26,835 nucleotides of DNA from CAYVSF01 sp046482855 (GCA_046482855.1 JAWOEH010000109.1:1-26835); one strand, 5' to 3'; positions 17,225-25,438 are shown, numbered from the stretch's first letter. Notes: a model not told the origin generated them from the letters alone. Made by a program: numbers and translations.

Positions 17225-17415
17225 TTAGCCTTTGATTTTGTGCCCCCGGAGTGGGGCAAAAGTTTGGTAACTACCAACTCACACGCAACGACCAAAGTCC
17301 CGGCAGGGGCTTAAGACTTGAAGGGTGTATTGCCTTACAAATCAGGGTCAAATCCGGAGGATTTGTATGGTTATAGCCAAAACAAGCCAACGGAACCCAC
17401 GACTCCGGCGGAGTC
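17225..17415. repeat. Dispersed repeat R2, copy 1 (191 bp, four conserved palindromes)
   Basis: Same length as copy 2 at 25439-25629. It contains, in order, GCCCC-CGGAGT-GGGGC, AGTTTGGTA-AC-TACCAACT, CAAATCC-GGA-GGATTTG and, at its right end, GACTCC-GGC-GGAGTC. By my base-by-base comparison 25 of 191 positions differ, and all differences fall outside these palindromes. Short frames across it are not convincing genes. Confidence 0.88.
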
Positions 17416-17597
17416 ACATAGACATTCCAGTTCTACCGCGAGTCCTTGGTTTTGCTTTGATTGCCCTTTCATGGTTCAGTTTTTTAGGTTTTTATGGTGC
17501 TAAAATTATGTCGCCCTTTCGGGGCTCTGAGCCTACCATCAGGCTTATTTCTACAATAATGTCGTCCCTTCGGGACTGACGAAAGGCATGCAACACG

Positions 17598-17616
17598 GCC
17601 TACCTCCGGCAGGCAG
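17598..17616. repeat. Single 19-bp GCCTACCTCC palindromic unit
   Basis: GCCTACCTCCGGCAGGCAG, a stray copy of the unit tandemly repeated at 26107-26468. Near copies lie at 17758-17776 and 17819-17837. Confidence 0.75.
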
Positions 17617-17646
17617 GCGTTGTAGCGATTAATTTCCAGGAAACTA

Positions 17647-17765
17647 AGGCGCCGAAGGTGCCGTAAACAAAAGCACAGGGCAACGCCCTGTGTTTTGAAC
17701 AGGCAGCAATCAATCGCTTCAACTACCCGGGTTGCCACCTATGGCCGGGTTCATGAAGCCTACCT
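17647..17765. repeat. Dispersed repeat R3, copy 1 (119 bp with strong hairpin)
   Basis: Identical in length to copy 2 (25996-26114) with 4 of 119 bases different. It contains CACAGGGC-AAC-GCCCTGTG (17674-17692), preceded by AAAAG and followed by TTTTG, so either strand shows a stem with a short T-tract. This could act as a two-way terminator. Confidence 0.88.
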
Positions 17766-17864
17766 ACGGCAGACAGGCGAAATGGGGGAAAAGACGAACA
17801 AAGGGAAGAGGCGATGAGGCCGACCTCCGGCAGGCAGGCGATAAGGTGAGGACGCTTACGGCAG

Positions 17865-17920
17865 TGGTAATTAGAAAAATTGTACACGGTTGCAAATCCC
17901 ATGAGATTAACCCCTGTCTG
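17865..17920. repeat. Dispersed repeat R4, copy 1
   Basis: A 56-base element starting TGGTAATTAGAAAAATTG and ending CCCCTGTCTG; one base of 56 differs from copy 2 (25906-25961). Confidence 0.88.
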
Positions 17921-17945
17921 TCTCGCCTCAGGCAAAGTCCCTCAA

Positions 17946-17978
17946 GGTTTACCTGCCATGCCTATCGGCAGGTAAACC
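17946..17978. repeat. 12-bp perfect inverted repeat
   Basis: GGTTTACCTGCC (17946-17957) and GGCAGGTAAACC (17967-17978) around ATGCCTATC. At 17082-17113 the same left arm is followed by GATAGGCAT, the reverse complement of this loop, and GGCAGGCAGGT, so the element occurs in both orientations. Confidence 0.8.
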
Positions 17979-17988
17979 TAAGGCAGGC

Positions 17989-18029
17989 GAGGACAGCAAA
18001 TGCGGGCTTTTGCATGGAGGTGCCCCCTA
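17989..18029. repeat. Dispersed repeat R5, copy 2
   Basis: Begins GAGGACAGCAAATGC, then TTTTGCATGG and CCCCCTA; partner of 16921-16962. It lies just before the LD-carboxypeptidase stop at 18066. Confidence 0.6.
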
Positions 18030-18065
18030 CCCTGCTTTTTGTAACAATTAGTGCGCTTCAGCATG

Positions 18066-18971
18066 CTATACCGGCTGCAACATCGAGCCTTCTGTTGTTA
18101 CTTTTAATCGATACGCTGCCCCCAATAACAACGGCATATTCTTGTCCATGTGTCCACACGGAAAATTATAACCAATAGGTATGTTCAGCTCACTCGTATG
18201 CTCGCGGATGATCTCTTCGGCTTGTTTGCCAAAAGGCGTTGCATTGTCGTTCATGTCGGTCATCCCTCCTATTACCAATCCTTTTAGATGAGTAAGCTTT
18301 CCTGCAAGCTTCAAATTCATCAGCATACGGTCAATATGGTACAAGTATTCATCCAGATCTTCCAAAAACAGGATCTTTCCACGGGTATCCATCTCGAAAG
18401 GGGTTCCCATGGTACTGTAAAGTACGGAAAGATTCCCTCCCACTAGTTCGGCCGTGGCTTTGCCTGTTGTGTTGAACGGATGTGGCTCAGCTTCCAGCGT
18501 TGGAGTGTTGCCTTGTAGCAAGGAGTGCAAGGCCTCAACAGCTTGTTGGGCTTCGCCATTGGGCTTAAAGGAAAAGGCCATAGGGCCATGTACGCTCTGC
18601 CAATTAAGGTGTTGCCCGAAATAGGTATGCAATACGGTAACATCCGAAAAGCCAATAAGCCATTTGGGCTGTAGGAATTTCTTTCCCAGCAATGGTTCCA
18701 GCGTGCGAATGGTACCATAACCTCCCCGTACACACAGAATCGCCTTGATTTTTTCATCCTCCAGAAACGTTTGCAAATCTTCGGCCCGCTGTTCATCAGT
18801 TCCTGCAAACTGGTTATTGCGCTCGAACAAGTGAGGTGCCAATACCGGTTCATACCCCCATGCCTGTATTACGGCTAGTGCATGACTGATTTCCGATGGC
18901 TGAATGGCACGGGCAGTAGCTGCTAAACCAATTTTCTCGCCGGGTTGTAGGGGTGCAGGTTGTTGTTTCAT
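18066..18971 (-). CDS. LD-carboxypeptidase (muramoyltetrapeptide carboxypeptidase), S66 family
   Basis: About 301 residues when started at the ATG at 18969-18971 (MKQQPAPLQPGEKIGLAATA). A longer frame adds 20 residues upstream, but that start is not needed because the family begins near the KIGLAATA strand. The catalytic triad expected from LdcA-type enzymes is visible: S109 in LIGFSDVTVL, E204 in LFLEDLDE and H274 in PCGHMDKN, with the GGYGTIR loop at 83-89. The enzyme removes the terminal D-alanine from murein tetrapeptides in peptidoglycan recycling; it has no signal peptide and should be cytosolic. It is convergent with the exported protein across repeat mosaic 1 and diverges from metG. 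Confidence 0.93.
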   Translation of the reverse strand: MKQQPAPLQPGEKIGLAATARAIQPSEISHALAVIQAWGYEPVLAPHLFERNNQFAGTDEQRAEDLQTFLEDEKIKAILCVRGGYGTIRTLEPLLGKKFLQPKWLIGFSDVTVLHTYFGQHLNWQSVHGPMAFSFKPNGEAQQAVEALHSLLQGNTPTLEAEPHPFNTTGKATAELVGGNLSVLYSTMGTPFEMDTRGKILFLEDLDEYLYHIDRMLMNLKLAGKLTHLKGLVIGGMTDMNDNATPFGKQAEEIIREHTSELNIPIGYNFPCGHMDKNMPLLLGAAYRLKVTTEGSMLQPV

Positions 18972-19035
18972 GTGGTGGTTTTTTTTTACGATTCTTGTAC
19001 ACGAAGAAACAGGCTTTTTTGCACATTTCAAATGA

Positions 19036-19054
19036 CGGCAACTTATTTTTGCCG
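19036..19054. repeat. Short inverted repeat in the ldc/metG divergent region
   Basis: CGGCAA (19036-19041) and TTGCCG (19049-19054) around CTTATTT, extendable by one A-T pair. It may be a hairpin in the 5' leader of the carboxypeptidase message or a protein-binding site. Confidence 0.3.
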
Positions 19055-19109
19055 TTACAAACTGCCAGAAATATTTCCCAAAAGCGGTGGTCTATCGGGC
19101 AATCCTTTT

Positions 19110-19117
19110 TATCTTTG
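19110..19117 (+). promoter_or_regulatory. -7 promoter box for metG
   Basis: TATCTTTG matches TAnnTTTG exactly, 31 bases before the metG ATG. A clear -33 TTTG is not visible; the region before it is T-rich (CCTTTTTA). Confidence 0.55.
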
Positions 19118-19148
19118 CTACTTATTGATAATTTTTAGATAAAGACGC

Positions 19149-21197
19149 ATGGAAAATTCCAAACGAATCCTGGTAACGGCTGCCCTGCCCTACGCAAACG
19201 GGCCTTTACATATTGGGCATATTGCCGGAGCATATTTGCCGGCCGATATTTATGTACGCTATATGAAACTCAAAGGGCATGACGTAGCATTTATGTGTGG
19301 CTCGGACGAACATGGCGTGCCTATTACCCTGCGTGCCCGCAAGGAAGGCATTACCCCGCAGGATGTGGTGGATAAGTTCCATACCATAAATAAAAAAGCA
19401 TTTGCCGATTTTGGCATCGATTTCGATATGTACCATCGTACCTCCGATCCGTTGCATCATAAAACGGCTTCGGAGTTTTTTACTACGTTATACGAGAAAG
19501 GCGAGTTTGTTGAAAAAGAGGAGGATCAGTTCTTCGATGAGGTAGAAGGGGAGTTTTTAGCTGACCGCTACATCAAGGGAACATGCCCCAAGTGTGGATA
19601 CGAAGAGGCTTACGGCGATCAGTGCGAGAAGTGTGGTACCAGTCTGAGTCCGCGTGAGTTAATTGACCCCCGAAGTATGTTAAGCGGCAACAAGCCGGTT
19701 TTAAAAAGTACGAAACATTGGTACCTGCCATTGGATAAATATCAGGACGATTGGCTGGAAGAGTGGATCGACAGCCACAAGAAAGATTGGAAAAGCAGCG
19801 TATACGGGCAGTGCAAATCCTGGCTAAATGGGGGATTAAAGCCTCGTGCCGTTACCCGCGACTTGAAATGGGGGGTGCCTGTTCCTGTGGAAAATAGCGA
19901 TGACAAAGTGCTATATGTTTGGTTCGATGCACCTATCGGCTACATTTCTGCCACCAAAGCCTGGGCCGGCGAACAGGGAAAGGATTGGAAACCTTATTGG
20001 CAAGATAAAGATACGGAGCTTATCCATTTTATCGGAAAAGATAACATTGTCTTTCACTGCCTGATCTTCCCGGCTATGTTAAAGGCTCATGGCGACTATA
20101 TCCTGCCCACTAACGTACCGGCCAATGAGTTCCTGAACATCGAGGGAGCCAAACTTTCAACCTCGCGTAATTGGGCGGTTTGGGTACACGAATATATGCA
20201 GGAGTTCAACGGAAAGCAGGACGAATTGCGTTACACGCTTTGTGCCAACTTGCCGGAACAAAAGGATAACGATTTTACCTGGAAAGATTACCAGAATCGC
20301 ACCAATAATGAGTTGGTAGCTGTGCTTGGGAATTTTGTGAACCGTGCACTGGTACTCACCAATAAATATTATAACGGTGCCGTGCCCAAACGAGGCGAAA
20401 CAACTGAATTCGATGAAGCTACGCTGGCCGAGATGGGTAAGATTAAGCAGCAGCTTGAGAAATCCATCGAGAGCTACCGTTTCCGTGAGGGTGTGAAAAT
20501 CGCTATGGATATGGCCCGTTTGGGAAATAAGTACCTGGCCGATACCGAGCCCTGGAAAGTGATCAAGCAGGATGAAAAGCGTGTGGAGACTATCATGAAT
20601 ATCTCCATTCAATTGGTGGCTAATTTGTCTATTATTCTTGAGCCCTTCATGCCTTTTACTGCCGAGCGTTTGCGTGCATTTCTCAATTGTGAAAAGTTCG
20701 CATGGGATCGTGCCGGAAGTGCCGATTTAATCGATTCCGGACATGCCATTAATAAACCCTCCCTATTGTTTGAGAAGATCGAAGATCAGGTAATTGAAGA
20801 GCAGGTGCAAAAACTTTACGATGCCAGAAAAGCCAATGAACTGGCCAATGCCACTGCCGAACCGCAAAAGGAAGAAGTGACTTTCGACGATTTTACCAAG
20901 ATGGACATTCGCGTGGGCACCATTCTGGAAGCCGAAAAGGTGGCAAAGACCAAGAAGCTGCTAAAGATGACCATTGATACCGGCATTGATAAGCGCACAG
21001 TGGTTTCTGGTATTGCTGAGTACTACAAACCCGAAGAGATTGTAGGCAAGCAGGTGAGCATCCTTGTGAATCTGGCTCCACGGAAAATCAGGGGTATCGA
21101 GTCGCAGGGAATGATCCTCATGGCGGAAGATACGGATGGTTCCTTGTCCTTTGTATCGCCTATTGATGGCAAGCAGAATGGAGCACCGATAAAATAG
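19149..21197 (+). CDS. metG: Methionine-tRNA ligase with C-terminal tRNA-binding domain
   Basis: A 682-residue class I aminoacyl-tRNA synthetase charging tRNA-Met. The HIGH motif is at 21-24 (PLHIGHIAGA) and the KMSKS-type loop is KLSTS at 335-339. A zinc-knuckle insert has C146, C149, C159 and C162 (CPKCGYEEAYGDQCEKCG), typical of the type with one intact zinc site. The C-terminal ~105 residues (from about VTFDDFTKMDIRVGTILEAEKV) are the EMAPII/Trbp111-like tRNA-binding domain, often fused to MetRS. The start at 19149 puts MENSKRILVTAALPYANG in frame with the usual N-terminus and follows a good -7 box. It is divergently arranged with the LD-carboxypeptidase. Confidence 0.97.
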   Translation: MENSKRILVTAALPYANGPLHIGHIAGAYLPADIYVRYMKLKGHDVAFMCGSDEHGVPITLRARKEGITPQDVVDKFHTINKKAFADFGIDFDMYHRTSDPLHHKTASEFFTTLYEKGEFVEKEEDQFFDEVEGEFLADRYIKGTCPKCGYEEAYGDQCEKCGTSLSPRELIDPRSMLSGNKPVLKSTKHWYLPLDKYQDDWLEEWIDSHKKDWKSSVYGQCKSWLNGGLKPRAVTRDLKWGVPVPVENSDDKVLYVWFDAPIGYISATKAWAGEQGKDWKPYWQDKDTELIHFIGKDNIVFHCLIFPAMLKAHGDYILPTNVPANEFLNIEGAKLSTSRNWAVWVHEYMQEFNGKQDELRYTLCANLPEQKDNDFTWKDYQNRTNNELVAVLGNFVNRALVLTNKYYNGAVPKRGETTEFDEATLAEMGKIKQQLEKSIESYRFREGVKIAMDMARLGNKYLADTEPWKVIKQDEKRVETIMNISIQLVANLSIILEPFMPFTAERLRAFLNCEKFAWDRAGSADLIDSGHAINKPSLLFEKIEDQVIEEQVQKLYDARKANELANATAEPQKEEVTFDDFTKMDIRVGTILEAEKVAKTKKLLKMTIDTGIDKRTVVSGIAEYYKPEEIVGKQVSILVNLAPRKIRGIESQGMILMAEDTDGSLSFVSPIDGKQNGAPIK

Positions 21198-21224
21198 GAA
21201 ACAGAATAGTTCCCGGGATAGTTG

Positions 21225-21249
21225 ATAAACCCTGTGGTATAGGGTTTAT
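21225..21249 (+). terminator. Hairpin 3' of metG, possible terminator or processing stem
   Basis: ATAAACCCT and AGGGTTTAT pair perfectly over 9 bases around GTGGTAT, 27 bases past the metG stop. No T-tract follows, so it could be a stabilising 3' hairpin and not an intrinsic terminator. Confidence 0.4.
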
Positions 21250-21371
21250 GGTACGCAGGCTTGAATTGAAAGAACCAGGCTTGGTTTGTGTGCATTGGAT
21301 AGGAAAACAATCTTTCGTGCACTGTTGAAAGCCGTTGGTGTACCCTAACCGGAACAAGTTAGCTATTATTT

Positions 21372-21403
21372 GGAGGAAAGGCAGAAGAGCTTTTCCTCCT
21401 TTT
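21372..21403 (+). terminator. Likely intrinsic terminator after metG
   Basis: GGAGGAAA (21372-21379) and TTTCCTCC (21392-21399) form an 8-base stem with a 12-base loop, followed by TTTT. It lies 174 bases after the metG stop and 96 bases before the end of the convergent Wzi-like gene, so it could serve either strand, though the T-tract favours plus. Confidence 0.6.
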
Positions 21404-21498
21404 GGTTCGAACGTTTACCTTGATAATGGACTCACGGGAGTGACTTTTAGCAATATTTGCTTGGGTGCGGCTCTTCCTCCTGCAACTCGGCGAACTTT

Positions 21499-23109
21499 TT
21501 AAAATCCTACATTCACGCCCACTGACATGTGCATTTGTTCGCCCATGGCATATTCCGGCACATACAAGTGCATGTCGGGTCCCGTATTCTTTTCATAGCC
21601 AATGCGGCCGGTGAGGAACACGTCGTTCCAGGGTTGATACCGTAGATCTAGTGCTAAAACCTCGCGCGTATAGCGCACCTCCGACAAAAATGGATTGCCC
21701 ACACGGCGCACACCCATTGCTGTATAGTCAGGACCCTTATCCATCTGCTGATAGCTGACTTTTGCATGTAACCCTCGCGCCGGATAAAAAGTAAGGGCGA
21801 AATACCACTGACGCACGTTGTCCTGCATAAAAGAACCCAGGTTGTAGCCATTGCTGCGGAAAGTGGTGGTGGCTATGTGGTGACGATAGACCAGCGGCAT
21901 GGTTTTGGTGTACTCGGCAGTAATCGTGGTATTTGCCGGAAGTCCGTAGAGTCTTGCGCCCGCTTTCAGGCTCCAAAAGTTGTGCTCATCCTCCTTAAAC
22001 CATCGGCTTACTGCCAGTTCATCCAGAAAAAGCGTGCTGTAAAGATGGACTTTACGAATATTCTTACTGCTGAATGAGAAGAAGAGTTGCGAGTTCTGAC
22101 CTACATTGCGACCTTGACTATCGGTAGCGTTGTAGGTATGATCAACGGATTTGTAGAACATTACGGGAATCATGTACTGCAATTGCGGCCCCACGTGGCT
22201 GTAGATAACCGAATTGCCCACACTGAAATAGAGGTGTTTGATGGGTTGAAATGTAAAGAGATTGGCTGCTAGATATTTGTCGTAAAAAACTTCGCGGGGT
22301 GTGGTTCCGTAGCTATTGGTAAAGGTGTAGCTCAAGCTGCTGTCTACCACTTCGCTCACCAGCCAGCCATGCACCCAATGAAACTCAAACCAATCGACTG
22401 GTTTCAGGTGCAGCGAGAGGTGTGCAAAAGAGGGGGGGCGACCCGAAAAGATGTTGGTGCCGGCATAGCCTTCGCCCCAGCTGAAATCATCCTTTACAGC
22501 GCCCAGTGAACCCCAGTCCCAAGTATAATATAAGCCGCCCTTCATTTCGCTAAAGTCGCCTCCGTCGCCATTGTGTTTGTAGTTAACTCCGGGAGCTTGC
22601 GATACCAGCTGTTCGTTCATCCATCGTTTGCTGTGGTAATTGTCGCGCAAACTGGCATAGGCGCTCAGGTGTTTGCCAAGGGTAGCCCAGGCCTCCAGCC
22701 CATTCCAGCGATGCAACACCGAGGCGGAGTCGGTAGTATGCACCTGCACGCCCAAAATGGGATTTATCGTAAGTTTAAAGAGGGAATCGGCGTGGTAAAA
22801 AAGATCCAGCCGTTTGTTATCCGGTATTTTTTTCTGCAGTTCCTTACTAAAATCGCGCAGGTAGAAGTCCAGCTCCTTTTGTTGGCGGCGCGTAAGATCT
22901 TCCCGAATGTTATCCAATTCCTTGAGTTTTTGTGCAATGAGCATGCGGCTGTAGGGTTGCACTACGGTGTTTAGGTTGATGTGCTGTAACCCTGCCATCT
23001 CATCGAGATAATCGTACACCGCTTGGTTACGTATGGAGTGGGGGATGGTTTGGGCATTCACCAGGTAAGCTTGAGTAGCCAGTATCAAAAAGATAAGCAG
23101 TTTTTTCAT
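21499..23109 (-). CDS. Capsule assembly Wzi family protein
   Basis: A 536-residue outer-membrane protein. The N-terminal signal peptide is residues 1-19 (MKKLLIFLILATQAYLVNA). An alpha-helical region follows (HSIRNQAVYDYLDEMAGL to about residue 105), then a long beta-rich region with alternating patterns fitting a large barrel, including WGSLGAVKDDFSWGEGYAGTNIFSGRPPSFAHLSLHLKP, the conserved stretch of Wzi relatives. In Escherichia coli, Wzi binds capsule polysaccharide at the cell surface; in Bacteroidota the family is common and the glycan bound is usually unknown. It lies 437 bases downstream of the sugar-transferase gene on the same strand, which suggests but does not prove a shared surface-polysaccharide role. 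It ends with VGVNVGF, a C-terminal aromatic typical of barrels. Confidence 0.87.
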   Translation of the reverse strand: MKKLLIFLILATQAYLVNAQTIPHSIRNQAVYDYLDEMAGLQHINLNTVVQPYSRMLIAQKLKELDNIREDLTRRQQKELDFYLRDFSKELQKKIPDNKRLDLFYHADSLFKLTINPILGVQVHTTDSASVLHRWNGLEAWATLGKHLSAYASLRDNYHSKRWMNEQLVSQAPGVNYKHNGDGGDFSEMKGGLYYTWDWGSLGAVKDDFSWGEGYAGTNIFSGRPPSFAHLSLHLKPVDWFEFHWVHGWLVSEVVDSSLSYTFTNSYGTTPREVFYDKYLAANLFTFQPIKHLYFSVGNSVIYSHVGPQLQYMIPVMFYKSVDHTYNATDSQGRNVGQNSQLFFSFSSKNIRKVHLYSTLFLDELAVSRWFKEDEHNFWSLKAGARLYGLPANTTITAEYTKTMPLVYRHHIATTTFRSNGYNLGSFMQDNVRQWYFALTFYPARGLHAKVSYQQMDKGPDYTAMGVRRVGNPFLSEVRYTREVLALDLRYQPWNDVFLTGRIGYEKNTGPDMHLYVPEYAMGEQMHMSVGVNVGF

Positions 23110-23545
23110 TTGCAGTTTAGGTTAGTGCAATTGGAACAAAACAACGGGGACAATATATGTAACATAACGAGTATATTCTAAAGATAGTAAGCGCATATAG
23201 ATTTACCTGCATAGGTCATCGATTATTCGGATAAAATGGTTGATGTTTTTTTACAAATTAACGACAAAACTTCTTAGGTTCCTGAATTATACCCTCAATC
23301 ATTATTGGAATTTCTATAATCATATCAGACTGATACCCCATTTTTTCTTGATCTTTTCTCCTATTAATAGCCGCGGGGTTTTTTCTAATTTACTTGTATG
23401 TTACTGGCCCGGTAATATGAGCCTGTTCAGGTAGTGGCATAAAGATAAAATGCTCCGGGAGACGATAAACTGCCCATTTTAACTTTATTATCGGTTTTCC
23501 ATAAACACGCGTATTAATTGCTAACTACCTGTTTATTAATCTCTA
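23110..23545. other. Intergenic region between wzi-like and sugar-transferase genes
   Basis: About 436 AT-rich bases. A minus-strand TATCTTTA (23179-23186), one mismatch from TAnnTTTG, lies 70 bases before the Wzi-like ATG and is a possible promoter. No clear terminator, RNA gene or reading frame was found; a 64-codon plus frame at 23240 has no family features. Confidence 0.5.
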
Positions 23546-25081
23546 CTATTGGCTTCGGGCTTTTTTAAACAGGATATTGTAGAAGGCTTTCCAAAAATAG
23601 ACCCAATCGGTGCGCAGGGGGTGTTTCAGGTAGGCCTCCAGGTATTTGCGTTCCGATTCCTGAATTTCGTCCAGGGTTTTGGGAAGATCGGCGTAGAAAG
23701 GGGGTACCAATCCGGGCTTTGTTTTTATACGCAGTTCCTGTAGCTCTTTATCGTAAAGCTCAAAGTAGTGTTTACTCAGGGGGCGTACACCTACTAGTTT
23801 CAAATCGCCACGTATCAGGTTCAACAGCATGGGCAGTTCATCGAGCCAGAATTTGCGCATGATTTTTCCCGCGGTATGAATGCGGAAATCATCTTTAAAT
23901 TTTCCACCCTCTTGCAGTGCATTTTGTTTATACACATAGCTTTGCAGGTATTCGGCATAGGGATGCATGGTGCGCATCTTGTACACCTTAATAATCTGTC
24001 CGTTTTTGCCTATACGCTCCAGCTTTACCAGTGGCCCATACGTGGGCGACAGATCGAATACCGGCTCCTTGATCTTTCGGGCTAAAAACCACAGGTGATT
24101 ATCGATAACTTGTTGTTCCACTATCTCAAAACCGCAGGAGTATAGTCGGCCAAAGGTTTCGGCGCGGGTAATCACCCGGTTTTGGCCGCGGGTAAGGAAA
24201 AAATAGATACGTTTTGTAAGGGAAAATTTCGGAAAGATCCGCTTAATGATGTAATCGAAAAAATAGTAGAGGTAGTTAATCACAGGCGGAAACTTTCGTA
24301 ACAACCGATGACGACGCTGATTCTTTGTTTCCACGCATCCCATAAAGAGACCACCGGTTTCGAGGGCTTCGTTAACCGTTTCAAAAAACTTGTTGATGAA
24401 GCGTATGTTGTTGATACGTTTTAAATTTACGACTCCCTTGTAACTTTCACGGCGTAATTGTTGCACATTGAATCGTGTGGTAGTGGCCAGTAATGCGTGA
24501 TCTTCCCGAAGCAATTCCATACGTTTGGAAATATAGCTGTAGGCTTCTTCGCTGGTCTCTTCAACAATTGCGCGTTGCATCTCATCCGGGAGGTTGTCGG
24601 GGGCCAATTCAGGCAACGGCTCCAGTTTTAGTTCCTCCAGATGTTCTTCGCCCACCATGCGTTGGTAGAGTTGGTAGGTACGCGACGACTCGCGGATGGT
24701 GGGGAGTTTGTGTACATGACGGTGCATGGCTATCAAAATCATCTCCACTACAGTAGCTACGCTCACTGTTCCAAATACTACAAAGCGGCTAAATTCGTAG
24801 CGGCGCGTAAAGTACATTAACAGGGCAAGTAAAGAGGCAATACCCAAATTTACTACTAACAAACGCCAGGCACTTTGCTTAAGATTGTAAAGCAGGGCAA
24901 ACTGGTATTTGTGGGTTGCCAGAGATACCGAAACCCATAACAAGAGGAAGAGTGCCAGAGCACCGGCGTTCATGAGCACATAACTGCGTCCGGCTCCGGG
25001 CTTTAGCCATACACAACACAGAAAAGCCGCTGTTACAAGCATTACATCAAAGGCAGCGTTCAGCAGGGTGATTCGTTTCAT
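23546..25081 (-). CDS. Polyprenyl-phosphate sugar-1-phosphate transferase, unusual N-terminal architecture
   Basis: A 511-residue membrane protein. Four membrane helices are seen at about residues 7-26, 35-55, 73-91 and 98-119. A charged linker (125-215) leads to a soluble region (216-335) that reads like the second half of a Rossmann methyltransferase: FFETVNEALETGGLFMGCVETKN, then AETFGRLYSCGFEIVEQQ and LWFLARK. The C-terminal 150 residues are the bacterial sugar-transferase catalytic core: KVYKMRTMHP, LDELPMLLNLIRGDLKLVGVRPL with the D414-E415 dyad, and KPGLVPPF. These enzymes load the first sugar phosphate onto undecaprenyl phosphate to start a capsule, exopolysaccharide or O-antigen. The re-entrant helix that normally precedes RxGxxG-KMRTM is not evident; the preceding region instead holds the methyltransferase-like segment. 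Donor sugar unknown. Confidence 0.85.
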   Translation of the reverse strand: MKRITLLNAAFDVMLVTAAFLCCVWLKPGAGRSYVLMNAGALALFLLLWVSVSLATHKYQFALLYNLKQSAWRLLVVNLGIASLLALLMYFTRRYEFSRFVVFGTVSVATVVEMILIAMHRHVHKLPTIRESSRTYQLYQRMVGEEHLEELKLEPLPELAPDNLPDEMQRAIVEETSEEAYSYISKRMELLREDHALLATTTRFNVQQLRRESYKGVVNLKRINNIRFINKFFETVNEALETGGLFMGCVETKNQRRHRLLRKFPPVINYLYYFFDYIIKRIFPKFSLTKRIYFFLTRGQNRVITRAETFGRLYSCGFEIVEQQVIDNHLWFLARKIKEPVFDLSPTYGPLVKLERIGKNGQIIKVYKMRTMHPYAEYLQSYVYKQNALQEGGKFKDDFRIHTAGKIMRKFWLDELPMLLNLIRGDLKLVGVRPLSKHYFELYDKELQELRIKTKPGLVPPFYADLPKTLDEIQESERKYLEAYLKHPLRTDWVYFWKAFYNILFKKARSQ

Positions 25082-25103
25082 ACGAGAAAGTATAAGTCAA
25101 GAT

Positions 25104-25111
25104 CAAAGATA
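25104..25111 (-). promoter_or_regulatory. -7 promoter box for the sugar-transferase gene
   Basis: On the minus strand this reads TATCTTTG, exact for TAnnTTTG, 23 bases before the ATG at 25081. It puts the promoter between the gene and repeat mosaic 2. Confidence 0.5.
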
Positions 25112-25291
25112 AGAGGAAAAGGGAAAAGAAAAAAGGATACAGGCTTTCGAGACAGGAAACATCTTTAGGTGAAAAAAAGGCTGTGGTTTTGTTTTGACGT
25201 GCCGTAAGCGAAGCACTCAATCTCAATCAATAAGGTTAAGGTTAAGAAAGAATAAGAATTAGGTAAAGGCAATGAATCGAATAATGCCTGG

Positions 25292-25380
25292 CTCAACCTC
25301 AACCTCAACCTCAGCCTCAGCCTCAGCCTCAGCCTCAGCCTCAACCTCAGCCTCAACCTCAGCCTCAACCTCAGCCTCAG
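25292..25380. repeat. Hexanucleotide array H1 (CCTCAR)
   Basis: About 15 hexamer units over 89 bases, mixing CCTCAA and CCTCAG. The minus strand reads Arg-Leu repeats in one frame, which is an artefact of the array. Confidence 0.9.
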
Positions 25381-25438
25381 TTTGTATTATCATATTTCAC
25401 AAATCAATGTTTATTCTGAAAGCAATCGGAAAGAGCTG

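Larger units (their letters stand above)
16185..18065. repeat. Repeat mosaic 1: noncoding palindromic and dispersed-repeat region
   Basis: About 1.9 kb between two convergent genes, with no credible coding sequence. It contains modules that recur elsewhere in the window (R1, R2, R3, R4, R5, listed separately), GCCTACCTCC-type palindromes, and REP-like hairpins such as TCGCCCTTTCGGGGC near 17510 and TCGTCCCTTCGGGAC near 17563, where short stems close a TTC-type loop. A CCCCC-TATGA-GGGGG hairpin lies at 16956-16970. Short open frames are broken or overlap palindromes and are rejected. The style, GC-rich hairpins in an otherwise AT-richer setting, recalls REP/BIME elements mobilised by RAYT (Y1) transposases, but no transposase is present here. 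Confidence 0.85.
21198..21498. other. Intergenic region with two hairpins, no gene seen
   Basis: About 300 bases between metG and the Wzi-like gene. It contains a 9-base stem hairpin (21225-21249) and a hairpin with T-tract (21372-21403). No reading frame in it is convincing. Confidence 0.7.

Noticed and set aside
17114..17314. A 66-codon plus-strand frame in mosaic 1 (MCVFCDTLPKSSLLAVGKLK...)
   Set aside because: It crosses the R2 repeat and its palindromes, has no family features, and in the second R2 copy the matching frame is not kept; I take it as an accidental frame in a repeat.
16185..18065. CRISPR array
   Set aside because: Repeats here are dispersed, of several kinds and irregularly spaced; there are no regular unique spacers and no cas genes.
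23240..23434. A 64-codon plus-strand frame between the Wzi-like and sugar-transferase genes
   Set aside because: AT-rich intergenic sequence with no ribosome-binding or domain signal; composition matches the non-coding surroundings.
25165..25368. A minus-strand frame of Arg-Leu repeats
   Set aside because: It is the translation of the CCTCAR hexamers; no start context, no homologous protein pattern outside the repeat.
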